Assembly (NCBI GenBank): GCA_017626895.1
Contig: JAGAHV010000159.1
Span: 1 to 64,000, forward strand
Length of the DNA: 64,000 bases
Direction: 5' to 3'
Source: Ventricola sp017626895
Lineage (GTDB): Bacteria > Bacillota > Clostridia > Christensenellales > Aristaeellaceae
Shown: one piece after another, positions 27,330-35,260 of the stretch
Numbering within the stretch: position 1 is the first letter of the stretch
Layout of the letters: each line of letters opens with the position of its first letter
The notes under the pieces: model-generated
Told to the model about the DNA's origin: nothing
Databases searched by the model: none
Seen by the model: only the letters and a program-made list of their open reading frames with translations
Made by a program: the position numbers and the translations under genes

Positions 27330-28345
27330 CAGCGGACATCCCCTTTCCCGGTCAGTTTGATTCTCGGATCAATCAGGGTCATCAGAATATCACCAAGAAA
27401 TACGCCGATAATTCCCATGGTTGCATACAGAAGCACAATTCCCTGAACCAGATTCAGATCGTAACGGCTGATGGCCTTGGTCAGCTCAGGACCCATTCCG
27501 GGGACAGAGAAGAACGTCTCTACCAGCAGTGATCCGCCCACGGTCAGGAGGATGGAATACGGCAGATACTGTGCCAGCGGCACAAAGGCATTGCGGAGCA
27601 CATGACGGAACATCACCTGGGTGTTGCTCAGTCCCTTCAGTTTCGCCAGGCGAATGTAGTCCTTGTTCAGCTCATCCACCATGTAACGCCGGGTCCAGAG
27701 CATATAACCGGCGGTGGAGCCCACCGACAGACAGATGATCGGCAGAACCATGGAAAGTTCGGTATTCATCCGTCCGCTGTAACGCATGGGCAGCTTGAAC
27801 CAGGACGCGCCGGCAATCATGATCACGGTGTAAATGACCAGATGCGGCACCGCATTGACGATAACTGTATAGGCCGTTCCGATCTGGTCGATGAGACCAT
27901 CCTTGAAATTGGCCTGCAGAACGCCCAGCACAACGCCCAGAACCAGTGAGATTGCCAGGGAAATCAGACCGATGTTCATGGAGATGCCCATTTTCTGGGC
28001 GATAACCTTTGTCACCGGCTGGCCTTTTTCAAGCCGCATGCTCTCCCCCAGATTCAGGCTGACACGAAGATGGCCGGTCCCGTCGGTCACAACCTTTCCC
28101 GCATCATTCACCTGTTCAACCTTGATCAGGTTCATATAGAAATTTCCCAGCTGCACCAGCGGCGGATCCAGCAGTCCGAGCCGGCGGAGCTTATCCTCTT
28201 TCTGCTCTTCCGTAAATTTGATCAGTTCATCCTCCGTGAAAAAGTAGTCGGAAGGCATCAGGCGCATGAGCAGGAAAACAATACTGACGACCAGCAGAAT
28301 TGTCAGTATGGATTGTCCGGTGCGCTTCAAAATGTACTTGACCAT
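27329..28345 (-). CDS. Oligopeptide ABC transporter permease (OppB type)
   Basis: A 338-residue permease of the OppB/DppB class, starting MVKYILKRTGQSILTILLV, as the family does. It carries the EAA loop KDYIRLAKLKGLSNTQVMFRHVLRNA near residues 235-260. An extra periplasm-facing segment lies between helix 1 and helix 2. It is translationally coupled to oppC and separated from oppA by a terminator-like hairpin, so permease levels are probably lower than those of the binding protein. Confidence 0.93.
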   Translation of the reverse strand: MVKYILKRTGQSILTILLVVSIVFLLMRLMPSDYFFTEDELIKFTEEQKEDKLRRLGLLDPPLVQLGNFYMNLIKVEQVNDAGKVVTDGTGHLRVSLNLGESMRLEKGQPVTKVIAQKMGISMNIGLISLAISLVLGVVLGVLQANFKDGLIDQIGTAYTVIVNAVPHLVIYTVIMIAGASWFKLPMRYSGRMNTELSMVLPIICLSVGSTAGYMLWTRRYMVDELNKDYIRLAKLKGLSNTQVMFRHVLRNAFVPLAQYLPYSILLTVGGSLLVETFFSVPGMGPELTKAISRYDLNLVQGIVLLYATMGIIGVFLGDILMTLIDPRIKLTGKGDVR

Positions 28346-28452
28346 TCTCTCATCCCCTTCTATTTTCCGGGATCACACCCTCCGGTGTCCCGGCATATCT
28401 TCGCCCGGAATGTTCTGGGCAAAGATATACCATCCCGCATGATAAAAAAGAA

Positions 28453-28476
28453 GGGGCAGTCCCCAAGGACTGCCCC
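28453..28476 (-). terminator. Hairpin between oppA and oppB
   Basis: A 10-bp GC-rich stem (28453-28462 with 28467-28476) and CCAA loop are followed on the minus strand by TTCTTTTTT. Partial termination here would give more OppA than permease, a common arrangement for binding-protein-dependent importers. Confidence 0.8.
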
Positions 28477-28489
28477 AGAAAATCAGATT

Positions 28490-30427
28490 TTACTCTGCGG
28501 CATATGCCTCAGCTGCTGCCTTCATGGCATCAGTGGTATAGAGATTCTTGTCGGTCTCCCAGTCAACATAGCGATAGCCCTGCATGCCGTACATGCTGTA
28601 AACCTTGCTGTAGTTGTTGATACCGGTCAGTTCCCAGGATACCTCATAGTTGCACGGAATGGCCAGGACATGGTCAATGAAGCAGGCCTCTGCCTTGGCA
28701 AACGCAGCATAGCGGGCATCCAGATCGGTGGTGATCGCCTTTGCCTCATTCACCAGCTTGGTGAACTCTTCGTAATCCGCGATCAGATCAGCATCGGTGG
28801 CCTCGTTGATATAGCTGTAGTTGTTGGAATAGTACGCAGCCGTATCGTTGTAGGTCTCCTGTCCAAGGAAGTTGATCGGGTCTGCAAAGTCAGCGCCCCA
28901 TCCGTTGATGAAGAAGCTGGCCAGATGCGGCTTGCGGACTTCGTTGGCGATAGAGGAAATGTACGTCTTGGTGTTGAGCTTGACATAGTCATCGCCCAGC
29001 TGATCGAAGATCGCCTCAAGAACCTTGGCGGTATCGGCAGCCGTGGTGCTGTTGCCGGCGATGTAGTAGTCAATCTCAACCGGGAACGTCACGCCCTTGG
29101 CGCTCAGCTCTTCCATGGCCTTGGCCTTGTATTCCTGAGCCTTGTCCATATCAAAGCGGGTATACTTGGTGCTGTCATACTCAAGGCCGATCTCCTTGAG
29201 AACCAGAGAGGTGTAATCCTTGCCGTCCGAAGTGAATGCAACGCCGTTGCCGGTGTAGCAGTAGTTCTGGCAGCTCTGCGGATTGATCGCATTGGTGCGG
29301 GCAAAATAGGCGGTCAGGTCAAGTCCATAGTACAGGCTCTTCCGGAAGTTCTCGTTGGCAATTGCGGTATTCCAGTTGACATCCGGGGTGCCGTCTTCCT
29401 TGTTCTTGTTGTAGACCAGGTGCATCTGATAGCTGTACTTGGTCGGACGTGCTTCAACCAGATACGGATTGAACTCGTTGGAAGGATCGCTGTAGATTTC
29501 CTGGGTGGTTGCCTGGTCCAGAGAAATGTGATCCAGTTCGCCCTGGGTAAAGAGCTGATAACCGGTGGCAATGGACTCAACCATCTTGACGGTTACCGTG
29601 TCGAAACGCTTGCAGTTGGCATCGTTCCAGTAATTCTTGCTCTTGGTGAGAACCTTCTCATTCTGGTTTACGAAATAGGTCACCGTGTAAGGACCGGAAT
29701 ACCACATGTTCTCCCAGGTCACATCGCGGTAGCCATCCACGCCCATCTCATCAATCATAGCCTGAGAGAGCGGATAGAGGCAGTTATAGGTGGCAACAGA
29801 CGGGAAATACGGCAGCTGATCCACCAGGGTATAGACAATGGTCTTGTCATCCGGGGTCTCAATGCCGACCAGCTCGGAGAACTTGCCGTCCACGGTCAGA
29901 GCCTTCGCCGCATCCGCGCCCTCAGACTCGGTCAGGGTCTTGGTGTACTCATAGTACTCCTGGGCACCCTTGATCATCTCGTTGGGCATGGAAACGTTGT
30001 AGGAATCGTTCTTGGCGTAGTTCAGGATCCATTCAAGACCGGTCTTCCAGTCCTGAGCGACCACATTGGCCTTCACGTTTCCGTCCTTGTCAAACCAGGT
30101 CATGCCGTCATTGAGCACGAACGTCCAGGTCTTTCCGCCGTCTTCGCTGGAATAGGACTTGGCCGCATTCGGCTTCAGATTGCCATGATTGTCGTTGGTC
30201 AGAAGACCATCGATCAGGTTTGTCAGAACATTCAGGTCCGCCGCAGCCTGAGAATAGTGGATGTTCCACGTCTCAAGTTCACGGGCCTGTGTCTCCCACG
30301 TCTGCAGATCCGTAATTTCATCGGCAAGCGCTTTGCCTGAGCTCATGAAAACACCGAATCCTACGGCAAAAACGGACACGATTGCCAGAATAAGCATCAG
30401 TGTCTTCTTGGGATTAGCCTTCGTCAT
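28490..30427 (-). CDS. Oligopeptide-binding protein (OppA/SBP family 5)
   Basis: A 645-residue family-5 solute-binding protein. Motifs include LKPNAAKSYSSEDGGKTWTFVLNDG (bacterial SBP-5 N-lobe), then the long SBP-5 core and a C-terminal region with FINGWGADFADPINFL. The start is ATG at 30427 with AAGGAGG. The signal peptide (about residues 8-34) ends in SGKALA-DE and has no lipobox Cys, which is unusual because binding proteins of monoderm bacteria are usually lipoproteins. It is the first gene of the opp operon. Confidence 0.92.
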   Translation of the reverse strand: MTKANPKKTLMLILAIVSVFAVGFGVFMSSGKALADEITDLQTWETQARELETWNIHYSQAAADLNVLTNLIDGLLTNDNHGNLKPNAAKSYSSEDGGKTWTFVLNDGMTWFDKDGNVKANVVAQDWKTGLEWILNYAKNDSYNVSMPNEMIKGAQEYYEYTKTLTESEGADAAKALTVDGKFSELVGIETPDDKTIVYTLVDQLPYFPSVATYNCLYPLSQAMIDEMGVDGYRDVTWENMWYSGPYTVTYFVNQNEKVLTKSKNYWNDANCKRFDTVTVKMVESIATGYQLFTQGELDHISLDQATTQEIYSDPSNEFNPYLVEARPTKYSYQMHLVYNKNKEDGTPDVNWNTAIANENFRKSLYYGLDLTAYFARTNAINPQSCQNYCYTGNGVAFTSDGKDYTSLVLKEIGLEYDSTKYTRFDMDKAQEYKAKAMEELSAKGVTFPVEIDYYIAGNSTTAADTAKVLEAIFDQLGDDYVKLNTKTYISSIANEVRKPHLASFFINGWGADFADPINFLGQETYNDTAAYYSNNYSYINEATDADLIADYEEFTKLVNEAKAITTDLDARYAAFAKAEACFIDHVLAIPCNYEVSWELTGINNYSKVYSMYGMQGYRYVDWETDKNLYTTDAMKAAAEAYAAE

Positions 30428-30495
30428 AGAAATAAACCTCCTTAGCATAAGCTTGAGACAGGCACATTCATCTGTATTCCTGTCTCTATACTTGT

Positions 30496-30523
30496 ATTTT
30501 ATCACTAACAGGCCGTTTTGTAA
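30496..30523 (-). promoter_or_regulatory. Promoter of the opp operon
   Basis: TTACAA (30523-30518) and TAAAAT (30501-30496), 16 bp apart on the minus strand, with TGA before the -10 giving a TGN extension. The oppA ATG is about 70 nt downstream. Confidence 0.6.
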
Positions 30524-30652
30524 ATGTCAGAATTCGCTTTCTTCATTTTCCTTTCAAAGCCGGGAATATCAGGCCATTTTCTCCGAATAATGCATTTTGG
30601 GGTTCGGAAAAATGCATTTTCCTGAAATCCCCTGCTCTGCCCCATTCATGCG

Positions 30653-30681
30653 TTGAACTCTTTCCCTTTTCCGAGTATACT
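30653..30681 (+). promoter_or_regulatory. Promoter for the membrane protein at 30.8 kb
   Basis: TTGAAC (30653-30658) and TATACT (30676-30681) are spaced by 17 bp, with the ATG about 128 nt downstream. The rest of the 30428-30808 intergenic region holds only two copies of AATGCATTTT (about 30590 and 30610) and nothing gene-like. Confidence 0.6.
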
Positions 30682-30808
30682 ACCGATCATGACAGGGCAC
30701 TGCTGCCGGACACGAACCGCATTTTAGCCGCAGGTTCTTTCCTGTTCCGTTCAAACGGGCGGAACACGTCAACGTGAAAAACCTCGGATTTCAGAGAGGA
30801 GCCATTGT

Positions 30809-31255
30809 ATGTCACACCAGGATTCCAAGCATCCCCGAAACCTGTTCCGGGTTGAATCCCACATGATCCGGCCGATCATCTATCAGGTCTTTACCCGGTA
30901 CATCACCCTGCTGTTCTTTTCCCTCCTCTGGGATTTCTTTCTGAACAAAGGCAGCATCCGCCGTCCTGTCAGCACCGCATTTGTGCTCTGCGCCATCTTC
31001 CTGGCCGTCATGGCCTGGCTGGCCTACCTGCGTCTGGACGGCATCAATGCGCCCCGGTTTGACCGGCGCCTGTTCCGGTGGAAAAAGAAGTCAGCCCGCT
31101 CCTATGGCGATATGATTGATTACATTGACGAGGACATCCCCACGTTTGATGATCTGGATGATCTGGATGATGAGGACAAGGACCGCTGCCTGTTTCTCTC
31201 AAACCTCATAACCGCCGCGCTGTTCATCCTGACCGCCATCATCCGTCCTGTCTGA
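30809..31255 (+). CDS. Small membrane protein with acidic Asp-rich loop
   Basis: A 148-residue protein with two hydrophobic segments near residues 28-72, a basic then strongly acidic cytoplasmic stretch (DDLDDLDDEDKD near 115-127) and a final hydrophobic helix near the C-terminus. AGAGAGGAG precedes the ATG. No family is recognised. It is monocistronic, with its own promoter and a strong terminator. The Asp-rich segment could bind divalent cations, but nothing else supports this. Confidence 0.75.
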   Translation: MSHQDSKHPRNLFRVESHMIRPIIYQVFTRYITLLFFSLLWDFFLNKGSIRRPVSTAFVLCAIFLAVMAWLAYLRLDGINAPRFDRRLFRWKKKSARSYGDMIDYIDEDIPTFDDLDDLDDEDKDRCLFLSNLITAALFILTAIIRPV

Positions 31256-31257
31256 CT

Positions 31258-31299
31258 AGAAACAGAAAAGAATCCCTTTCGGGATTCTTTTCTGTTTCT
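31258..31299. terminator. Strong bidirectional terminator at 31.3 kb
   Basis: An 18-bp nearly perfect stem (31258-31275 with 31281-31299) with loop CTTTC. It separates the small membrane protein from the convergent GH4 gene. Confidence 0.85.
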
Positions 31300-31325
31300 A
31301 CCAGACGACGTACGCAAAAATGAAA

Positions 31326-32723
31326 TTACTCGAACCACTTTACCGGGAGATACTTCCGCTGATTCTCCAGCATCTCATCAAACAGCTTCTGGCCATCCTT
31401 GATGGAAACAGCGGCCATCTGCGGATCGTTCATGAACGTGCTGAATCCCAGCTTGCGGTCGCAGGTCAGTGCGGTGCGCAGCGTATTCTCCTGATTGTAA
31501 ATGTGGCGAGCCACCAGCGGCAGAATATTGGAGGGCATTGCGCCGGCAAATACCGGCTCAATCCGGTCGCGTCCGAACATGGCGTTGGTTTCCACCACGC
31601 TGCCCAGAGGCAGATTCGGAATCTGTCCGCGGTTGGGAACATTGACGTTGGATACCAGATCACCCAGACCCAGAACGGCCTTGAGCAGCAGATGTCCTTC
31701 CTCACCGGAGGGCTTGAGCACCAGCTCTTCCTTTCCGCTGATCAGGTTATCGGAGCGCTCCAGACGATGAGCCAGGTCAGATACGCGCCAGTCGACCGTG
31801 GTCAGGCCGAACTTCCACTCCCTGACCGTCTCCGGATTCAGGGTATACCAGGGAGCGGTAAACTCGGCAAGATGGCGGTCGCCGGCAGCTGCAATGGCGC
31901 CGTAGCGGCGGAACAGGTCGAACTTCACGCGCTGGGCGCAGCTGAAGCTGGAGTTCATCCAGTTATTGTCGCCGCCCTCGTCAAAGCCGGTCTCATAGTA
32001 CTTGTCCGCAAACTCCGCATACAGGGGCATCAGGTCAATTCCCTTATAGCTGGCGGTGGTCAGCCAGGTGAAATGGTTGATTCCGGTAACGGTCGTATAC
32101 AGGTCCTGACGGGTCACACCCTTGATGTCATACTCCTTGTCCAGCATGGCGCACAGGAGTTTCTGGGTTCCGAAAACCTCATGGCAGCAGCCAAAGGCCT
32201 TGATCTGCGGGAAAACCTCATACAGCGTGCGCACGCACAGGGACATGGGGTTGGTGTAGTTGATGACCCACGCATCCGGCGCATAATCACGAATTGCCTC
32301 CGCAATGGTGACATACATCGGAATGGTACGCATGGCCCGCATAAAGCCGCCGGCCCCGACCGTATCGCCTACCGGCTGGTATACCCCAACACGTTCCGGC
32401 AGATGCACATCGGAACGCATCTCCTCGAACGTACCCGGCAGAATGGAAATGACAACAAAATCAGCCCCTTTGAGTGCCGCCTCAAGTGAATCGCTGACCT
32501 CATAGTGCCATCTGGACACCGCATCCTTGTGTGCGCTGATCTTGTTTCCAATGATCTCATTGCGCTCCGCCGCAGAGCGGTCAATATCATACAGACGAAC
32601 TGTTCCGCACATGCTGGGGTCCATAGCCAGATCCATCATAAAACCCCATGCCCAGCCGCGGGAGCCGCCGCCGATATAGGCAACATTCAGAGCCTGTGCT
32701 CTGTCTTTCGCATCCTTAACCAT
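31326..32723 (-). CDS. GH4 family glycosidase, LplD-like (alpha-galacturonidase type)
   Basis: A 465-residue NAD- and metal-dependent family-4 glycosidase. The N-terminal Rossmann motif is NVAYIGGGSRGWAWG; INYTNPMSLCVRTLYE and FGCCHEVFG (Cys and His metal ligands near residue 195) and GINHFTWL follow in family order. The resemblance is to the LplD branch, whose Bacillus member is an alpha-galacturonidase, rather than to maltose-6-phosphate or melibiase members. The substrate is therefore predicted to be an alpha-galacturonide from pectin. ATG at 32723 has TTTGGAGG upstream. It is transcribed alone. A remnant of an Lpl-type sugar permease lies about 2 kb away. Confidence 0.85.
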   Translation of the reverse strand: MVKDAKDRAQALNVAYIGGGSRGWAWGFMMDLAMDPSMCGTVRLYDIDRSAAERNEIIGNKISAHKDAVSRWHYEVSDSLEAALKGADFVVISILPGTFEEMRSDVHLPERVGVYQPVGDTVGAGGFMRAMRTIPMYVTIAEAIRDYAPDAWVINYTNPMSLCVRTLYEVFPQIKAFGCCHEVFGTQKLLCAMLDKEYDIKGVTRQDLYTTVTGINHFTWLTTASYKGIDLMPLYAEFADKYYETGFDEGGDNNWMNSSFSCAQRVKFDLFRRYGAIAAAGDRHLAEFTAPWYTLNPETVREWKFGLTTVDWRVSDLAHRLERSDNLISGKEELVLKPSGEEGHLLLKAVLGLGDLVSNVNVPNRGQIPNLPLGSVVETNAMFGRDRIEPVFAGAMPSNILPLVARHIYNQENTLRTALTCDRKLGFSTFMNDPQMAAVSIKDGQKLFDEMLENQRKYLPVKWFE

Positions 32724-32809
32724 TCTAAACCTCCAAATGATTTTCATTATCCGCCGCTTTCCGGTCCATTTCCCGGAATCTGCAGAAATTCATTTCCAAG
32801 ACGCGGGAC

Positions 32810-32838
32810 ATTTTATCACAGGTCATAAGCCGATACAA
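32810..32838 (-). promoter_or_regulatory. Promoter of the GH4 gene
   Basis: TTGTAT (32838-32833) and TAAAAT (32815-32810) are 17 bp apart on the minus strand, with TGTGA before the -10 (TGN extension). The ATG is about 86 nt downstream. Confidence 0.6.
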
Positions 32839-32839
32839 C

Positions 32840-32888
32840 GAAAAAACGATTGTATTCCTGTCCGAATTACAGGAATACAATCGTTTTA
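32840..32888 (-). terminator. Terminator with 19-bp perfect stem
   Basis: Perfect 19-bp arms (32843-32861 and 32869-32887) with a 7-nt loop; the minus strand has six T after the stem. It probably ends transcription from the small gene at 33014, and it directly abuts the GH4 promoter. A dual role as an operator cannot be excluded. Confidence 0.65.
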
Positions 32889-33013
32889 CGTCCCGTTTTT
32901 TGAATTTGACAACAGATGCGATCTCTTATGGAGCTGACACCTGTTTCTTTCATCCTCTTTCCTCATCGTAAAGGTTCGAGGACAAAACCATACGTCCCGT
33001 CAGACAGGCTGTC

Positions 33014-33241
33014 TTAATAAGCCCACAGCAGTTCAGTAATCTCTTCCATAGAAAGAGGAATCTCTCCCGCTGCCAGCTTGGCCTTTCCGAATTCAATTGC
33101 CTCTTCCATTGTGGCATTGCATCCGTGTGCTTTCATAAAATCCGGCAGTTTCTTTTCCTTAATCGCCTTAAGCAGCTTTGATTTCATTGCCTTATCCTTC
33201 AGGGCCTCGTCAAACACCTGCTGAAGAGTTTTCGTTTCCAT
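33014..33241 (-). CDS. Nif11-like small protein, copy B
   Basis: A 75-residue protein nearly identical in its second half to its neighbour at 33583: HGCNAT-EEAIEFGKAKLAAGE-PL, ending ELLWAY. The first half (a helical F-EAL-D--M-SKLLKAIKEK pattern) recalls the Nif11/NHLP leader domain, in which a short helical bundle ends in a G-(F/C)-A/T-EE segment. There is no Gly-Gly cleavage site and no core peptide, so a RiPP precursor is not shown. ATG at 33241 follows GGAGG by 10 nt; a TTG at 33247 is an alternative. It has its own promoter and terminator. Function unknown. Confidence 0.75.
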   Translation of the reverse strand: METKTLQQVFDEALKDKAMKSKLLKAIKEKKLPDFMKAHGCNATMEEAIEFGKAKLAAGEIPLSMEEITELLWAY

Positions 33242-33330
33242 GTCCAAGTATCCTCCTAATTATTTATGCATGATCCTTACCGGTCAAACCTTTGCCTGTC
33301 AGCAATTGGCAGGCATGATCAAGCTGTATC

Positions 33331-33358
33331 ATTATGTCATTCGTTTCTGATATGTCAA
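33331..33358 (-). promoter_or_regulatory. Promoter of small gene B
   Basis: TTGACA (33358-33353) and CATAAT (33336-33331), 16 bp apart on the minus strand, with TGA before the -10. The ATG is about 90 nt downstream. The remainder of 33360-33582 shows no gene. Confidence 0.65.
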
Positions 33359-33582
33359 GTAGGTTTTCCAGAACGGAACATCAGGATCCATCTCGACAAC
33401 CATCCACGGCACAAAAAAGCGAACAGAGAACCAGCATCCTCGAAGATCCGTATGGTTCCTGGCATCCCTCTCCTCGAAGCATCTTTTGATATTCGCCTCT
33501 CTGCCCGCTTTCGTATCACCATGCAGTTTTCAGATTTCTTCGCCGCTGCCTGTTCGCAGCAGACCGTTTTCCTGATAAACCC

Positions 33583-33801
33583 TTATGCCCACAGCAGTTT
33601 TTCAATCAGTTCCTCAGGAAGCGGAAGCTCACCTGCAGCCAGCTTGGCCTTTCCAAACTCAATGGCATCTTCCTTCGTGGCATTGCAGCCATGCTCCTTC
33701 ATAAACGCTTCCAGCCGCTTGTTCTTTACAGCCTGAACAAGCTTATTCGTCAGATCTTTACTTGCCACAACCTCTTTAAACAGTTCCTCAATCGTTTTCA
33801 T
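33583..33801 (-). CDS. Nif11-like small protein, copy A
   Basis: A 72-residue paralogue of the protein at 33014. The order is MKTIEELFKEVVASKDL, a Lys-rich helix, then FMKEHGCNATKEDAIEFGKA and a C-terminal LPEELIEKLLWA. The start is ATG at 33801 with AAAAAGGAGG; a longer reading to 33894 runs through the promoter region and is rejected. The two copies have separate promoters, so they may be differently regulated. No transporter, protease or modifying enzyme lies beside them. Confidence 0.75.
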   Translation of the reverse strand: MKTIEELFKEVVASKDLTNKLVQAVKNKRLEAFMKEHGCNATKEDAIEFGKAKLAAGELPLPEELIEKLLWA

Positions 33802-33892
33802 TGCAGAATCCTCCTTTTTGATTAAACACTCACTCTCAGATGTTCGGCCCCGGTCCCCATCAATGAAAGATGCGGATTCACATTCAAGCCGC

Positions 33893-33930
33893 AACGATTA
33901 ATTATCGTTCTTATTCCCTGTCTGTGTCAA
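33893..33930 (-). promoter_or_regulatory. Promoter of small gene A with palindrome over the -10
   Basis: TTGACA (33930-33925) and GATAAT (33906-33901), 18 bp apart on the minus strand. The palindrome AACGAT-N5-ATCGTT (33893-33909) covers the -10 box and is a candidate repressor site. Confidence 0.55.
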
Positions 33931-34012
33931 TTGAATATTCCAGAACGTCAAACAGAACGATTGAGTCCAAATGAACCGGATTTGAACGCAACCACATCTT
34001 AAGCAAATCCGA

Positions 34013-34765
34013 TCATGCTTTTTCTATCTCACAGCTATGATGCTTGAACTCGATACTGTCATTTGAATCTGACCTGTCATAATTTATCCCGACCAGGATC
34101 AGTTTTCCCTTATACAGTTCCAGTCTGTCCGGATATTTCTGTCTGTGAATCTGCGCAATTGCCGTATCCGCATCTTTTTCAACCTTTAACTCAATCAGCA
34201 TTGCAGGAATATCAGGTTTCTTTGGAATAAAGGCAAGATCAGCATACCCCTTTCCGGTATCCAGTTCTGGGATGATCGTATAGAGATCCTGTGCGGCATA
34301 GTATGCCAGCTGCACGGCGTAAGAAAGCCCTGCCTCGCTGTGATAGGTTTTGTTTCCGGCCTTATCATGTGCTTTTTCCAGAAGATCCGCAACTCTCACC
34401 CTGTCACAGTTCCACGTTGCTTCCAACAGCTTCTGGGAATTCTGCAGTGCCTGAAAAGTCACTGTCCATTCCCTGTTCTTTGTGGAGGACCTGAATACAT
34501 CCAAAACCTCCTTATTCGGGATAAAAACTTCTTTTGTTTCTCTTTGATAGCCAAGATACCCAAGATGAATAAACATCGTCAGGATATCATCCTTGCTGTT
34601 AAATGTCGTCATATCATTCTGGTATCTCGTAATATCAATCGGTACCCTTCCGCCGTTCATGAGAACGGCCACATCCTCTTTTAGTCCATCAACATTCCAG
34701 TCCACATACTGCCGCAGTGCCTCATAATTTTCCGTTTCATTCCAGTAGTTTATGTGGATTTCCAC
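34013..34765 (-). pseudogene. C-terminal fragment of an AAA-ATPase-like/PD-(D/E)XK protein
   Basis: The 250 residues match only the C-terminal part of the AAA-ATPase_like plus PDDEXK_9 family (full length about 500-580): FIHLGYLGYQ, the LSYAVQLAYYAAQDLY helix, then the nuclease core GYADLAFIPKKPDIPAMLIELKVEK (Asp, then ExK). The N-terminal P-loop ATPase half is missing, and the sequence upstream of 34766 shows no matching frame. The nuclease motif itself is intact. It is most likely a deletion remnant, although a free-standing nuclease domain cannot be ruled out. Confidence 0.65.
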
Positions 34766-34831
34766 GATTTCTGCAAACCAGCGCAGCTGTGTTTGGATTA
34801 TTTAATGTGTAGTATTTGGTCTCGTTTTGAT

Positions 34832-35179
34832 TCATGAAAACTTTGTCTGTACAACCGGTTTGAGCATGACATCCTTGGAAGCCAGGAAATAACCGGTAAA
34901 GATGGTCAGGACGATGTTAATCGGCAGAGATACCAGGAGGACAATCAGGGTATTCTTGTAACCGCTCAGAAGAAGCGGATGGGTAAAGGCCATGCGGTAG
35001 GCACTGACCGTGAACTGATACGGCCAGAACAGAATGCCCTAATGTGCCGACAGATAGGACGTTGATGTAAAGGACGCACACAGGCAGTACCAGACCGGAT
35101 ACAGCGTCACAAAGCACAGGAACAGCAGGAGCAGTGTGTTGACCACATCAAAAACACGGCTGCCCGCGGATGAACGCTG
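34832..35179 (-). pseudogene. Remnant of a sugar ABC permease (LplC/YtcP-like)
   Basis: Read on the minus strand, the frame gives SSAGSRVFDVVNTLLLLF, then VTLYPVWYCLCASFTS, a TAG at 35041-35039, then GILFWPYQFTVSAYR, and NTLIVLLVSLPINIVLTIF with FTGYFLASKDV. This is the first 110 residues of an LplC/YtcP-type inner-membrane permease (about 290 residues when complete). It has an in-frame stop, an upstream stop (TGA at 35182-35180) in place of the start region, and no C-terminal half. It sits between the AAA/PD-DEXK fragment and the flavoprotein gene. It probably belonged to a lost pectin or rhamnogalacturonan importer partnered with the nearby GH4 gene. Confidence 0.75.
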
Positions 35180-35220
35180 TCAAGTCGCCCCAGTGCCCGT
35201 CATGGTTCCGGCATATAAAA

Positions 35221-35244
35221 GAAGCAGAGCCTGCGCTCTGCTTC
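35221..35244 (-). terminator. Terminator after the flavoprotein reductase gene
   Basis: A perfect 10-bp stem (35221-35230 with 35235-35244) and CTGC loop are followed on the minus strand by a short T-rich tail. It lies 17 nt past the stop. Confidence 0.75.
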
Positions 35245-35260
35245 ATCGGAAAAGTCCTGT

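Noticed and set aside
33014..33801. RiPP (lanthipeptide or similar) precursor cluster
   Set aside because: The two small proteins have no Gly-Gly or other leader/core boundary and no core rich in Cys/Ser/Thr, and no modification enzyme or peptide exporter lies beside them. The radical SAM gene is 20 kb away in its own operon.
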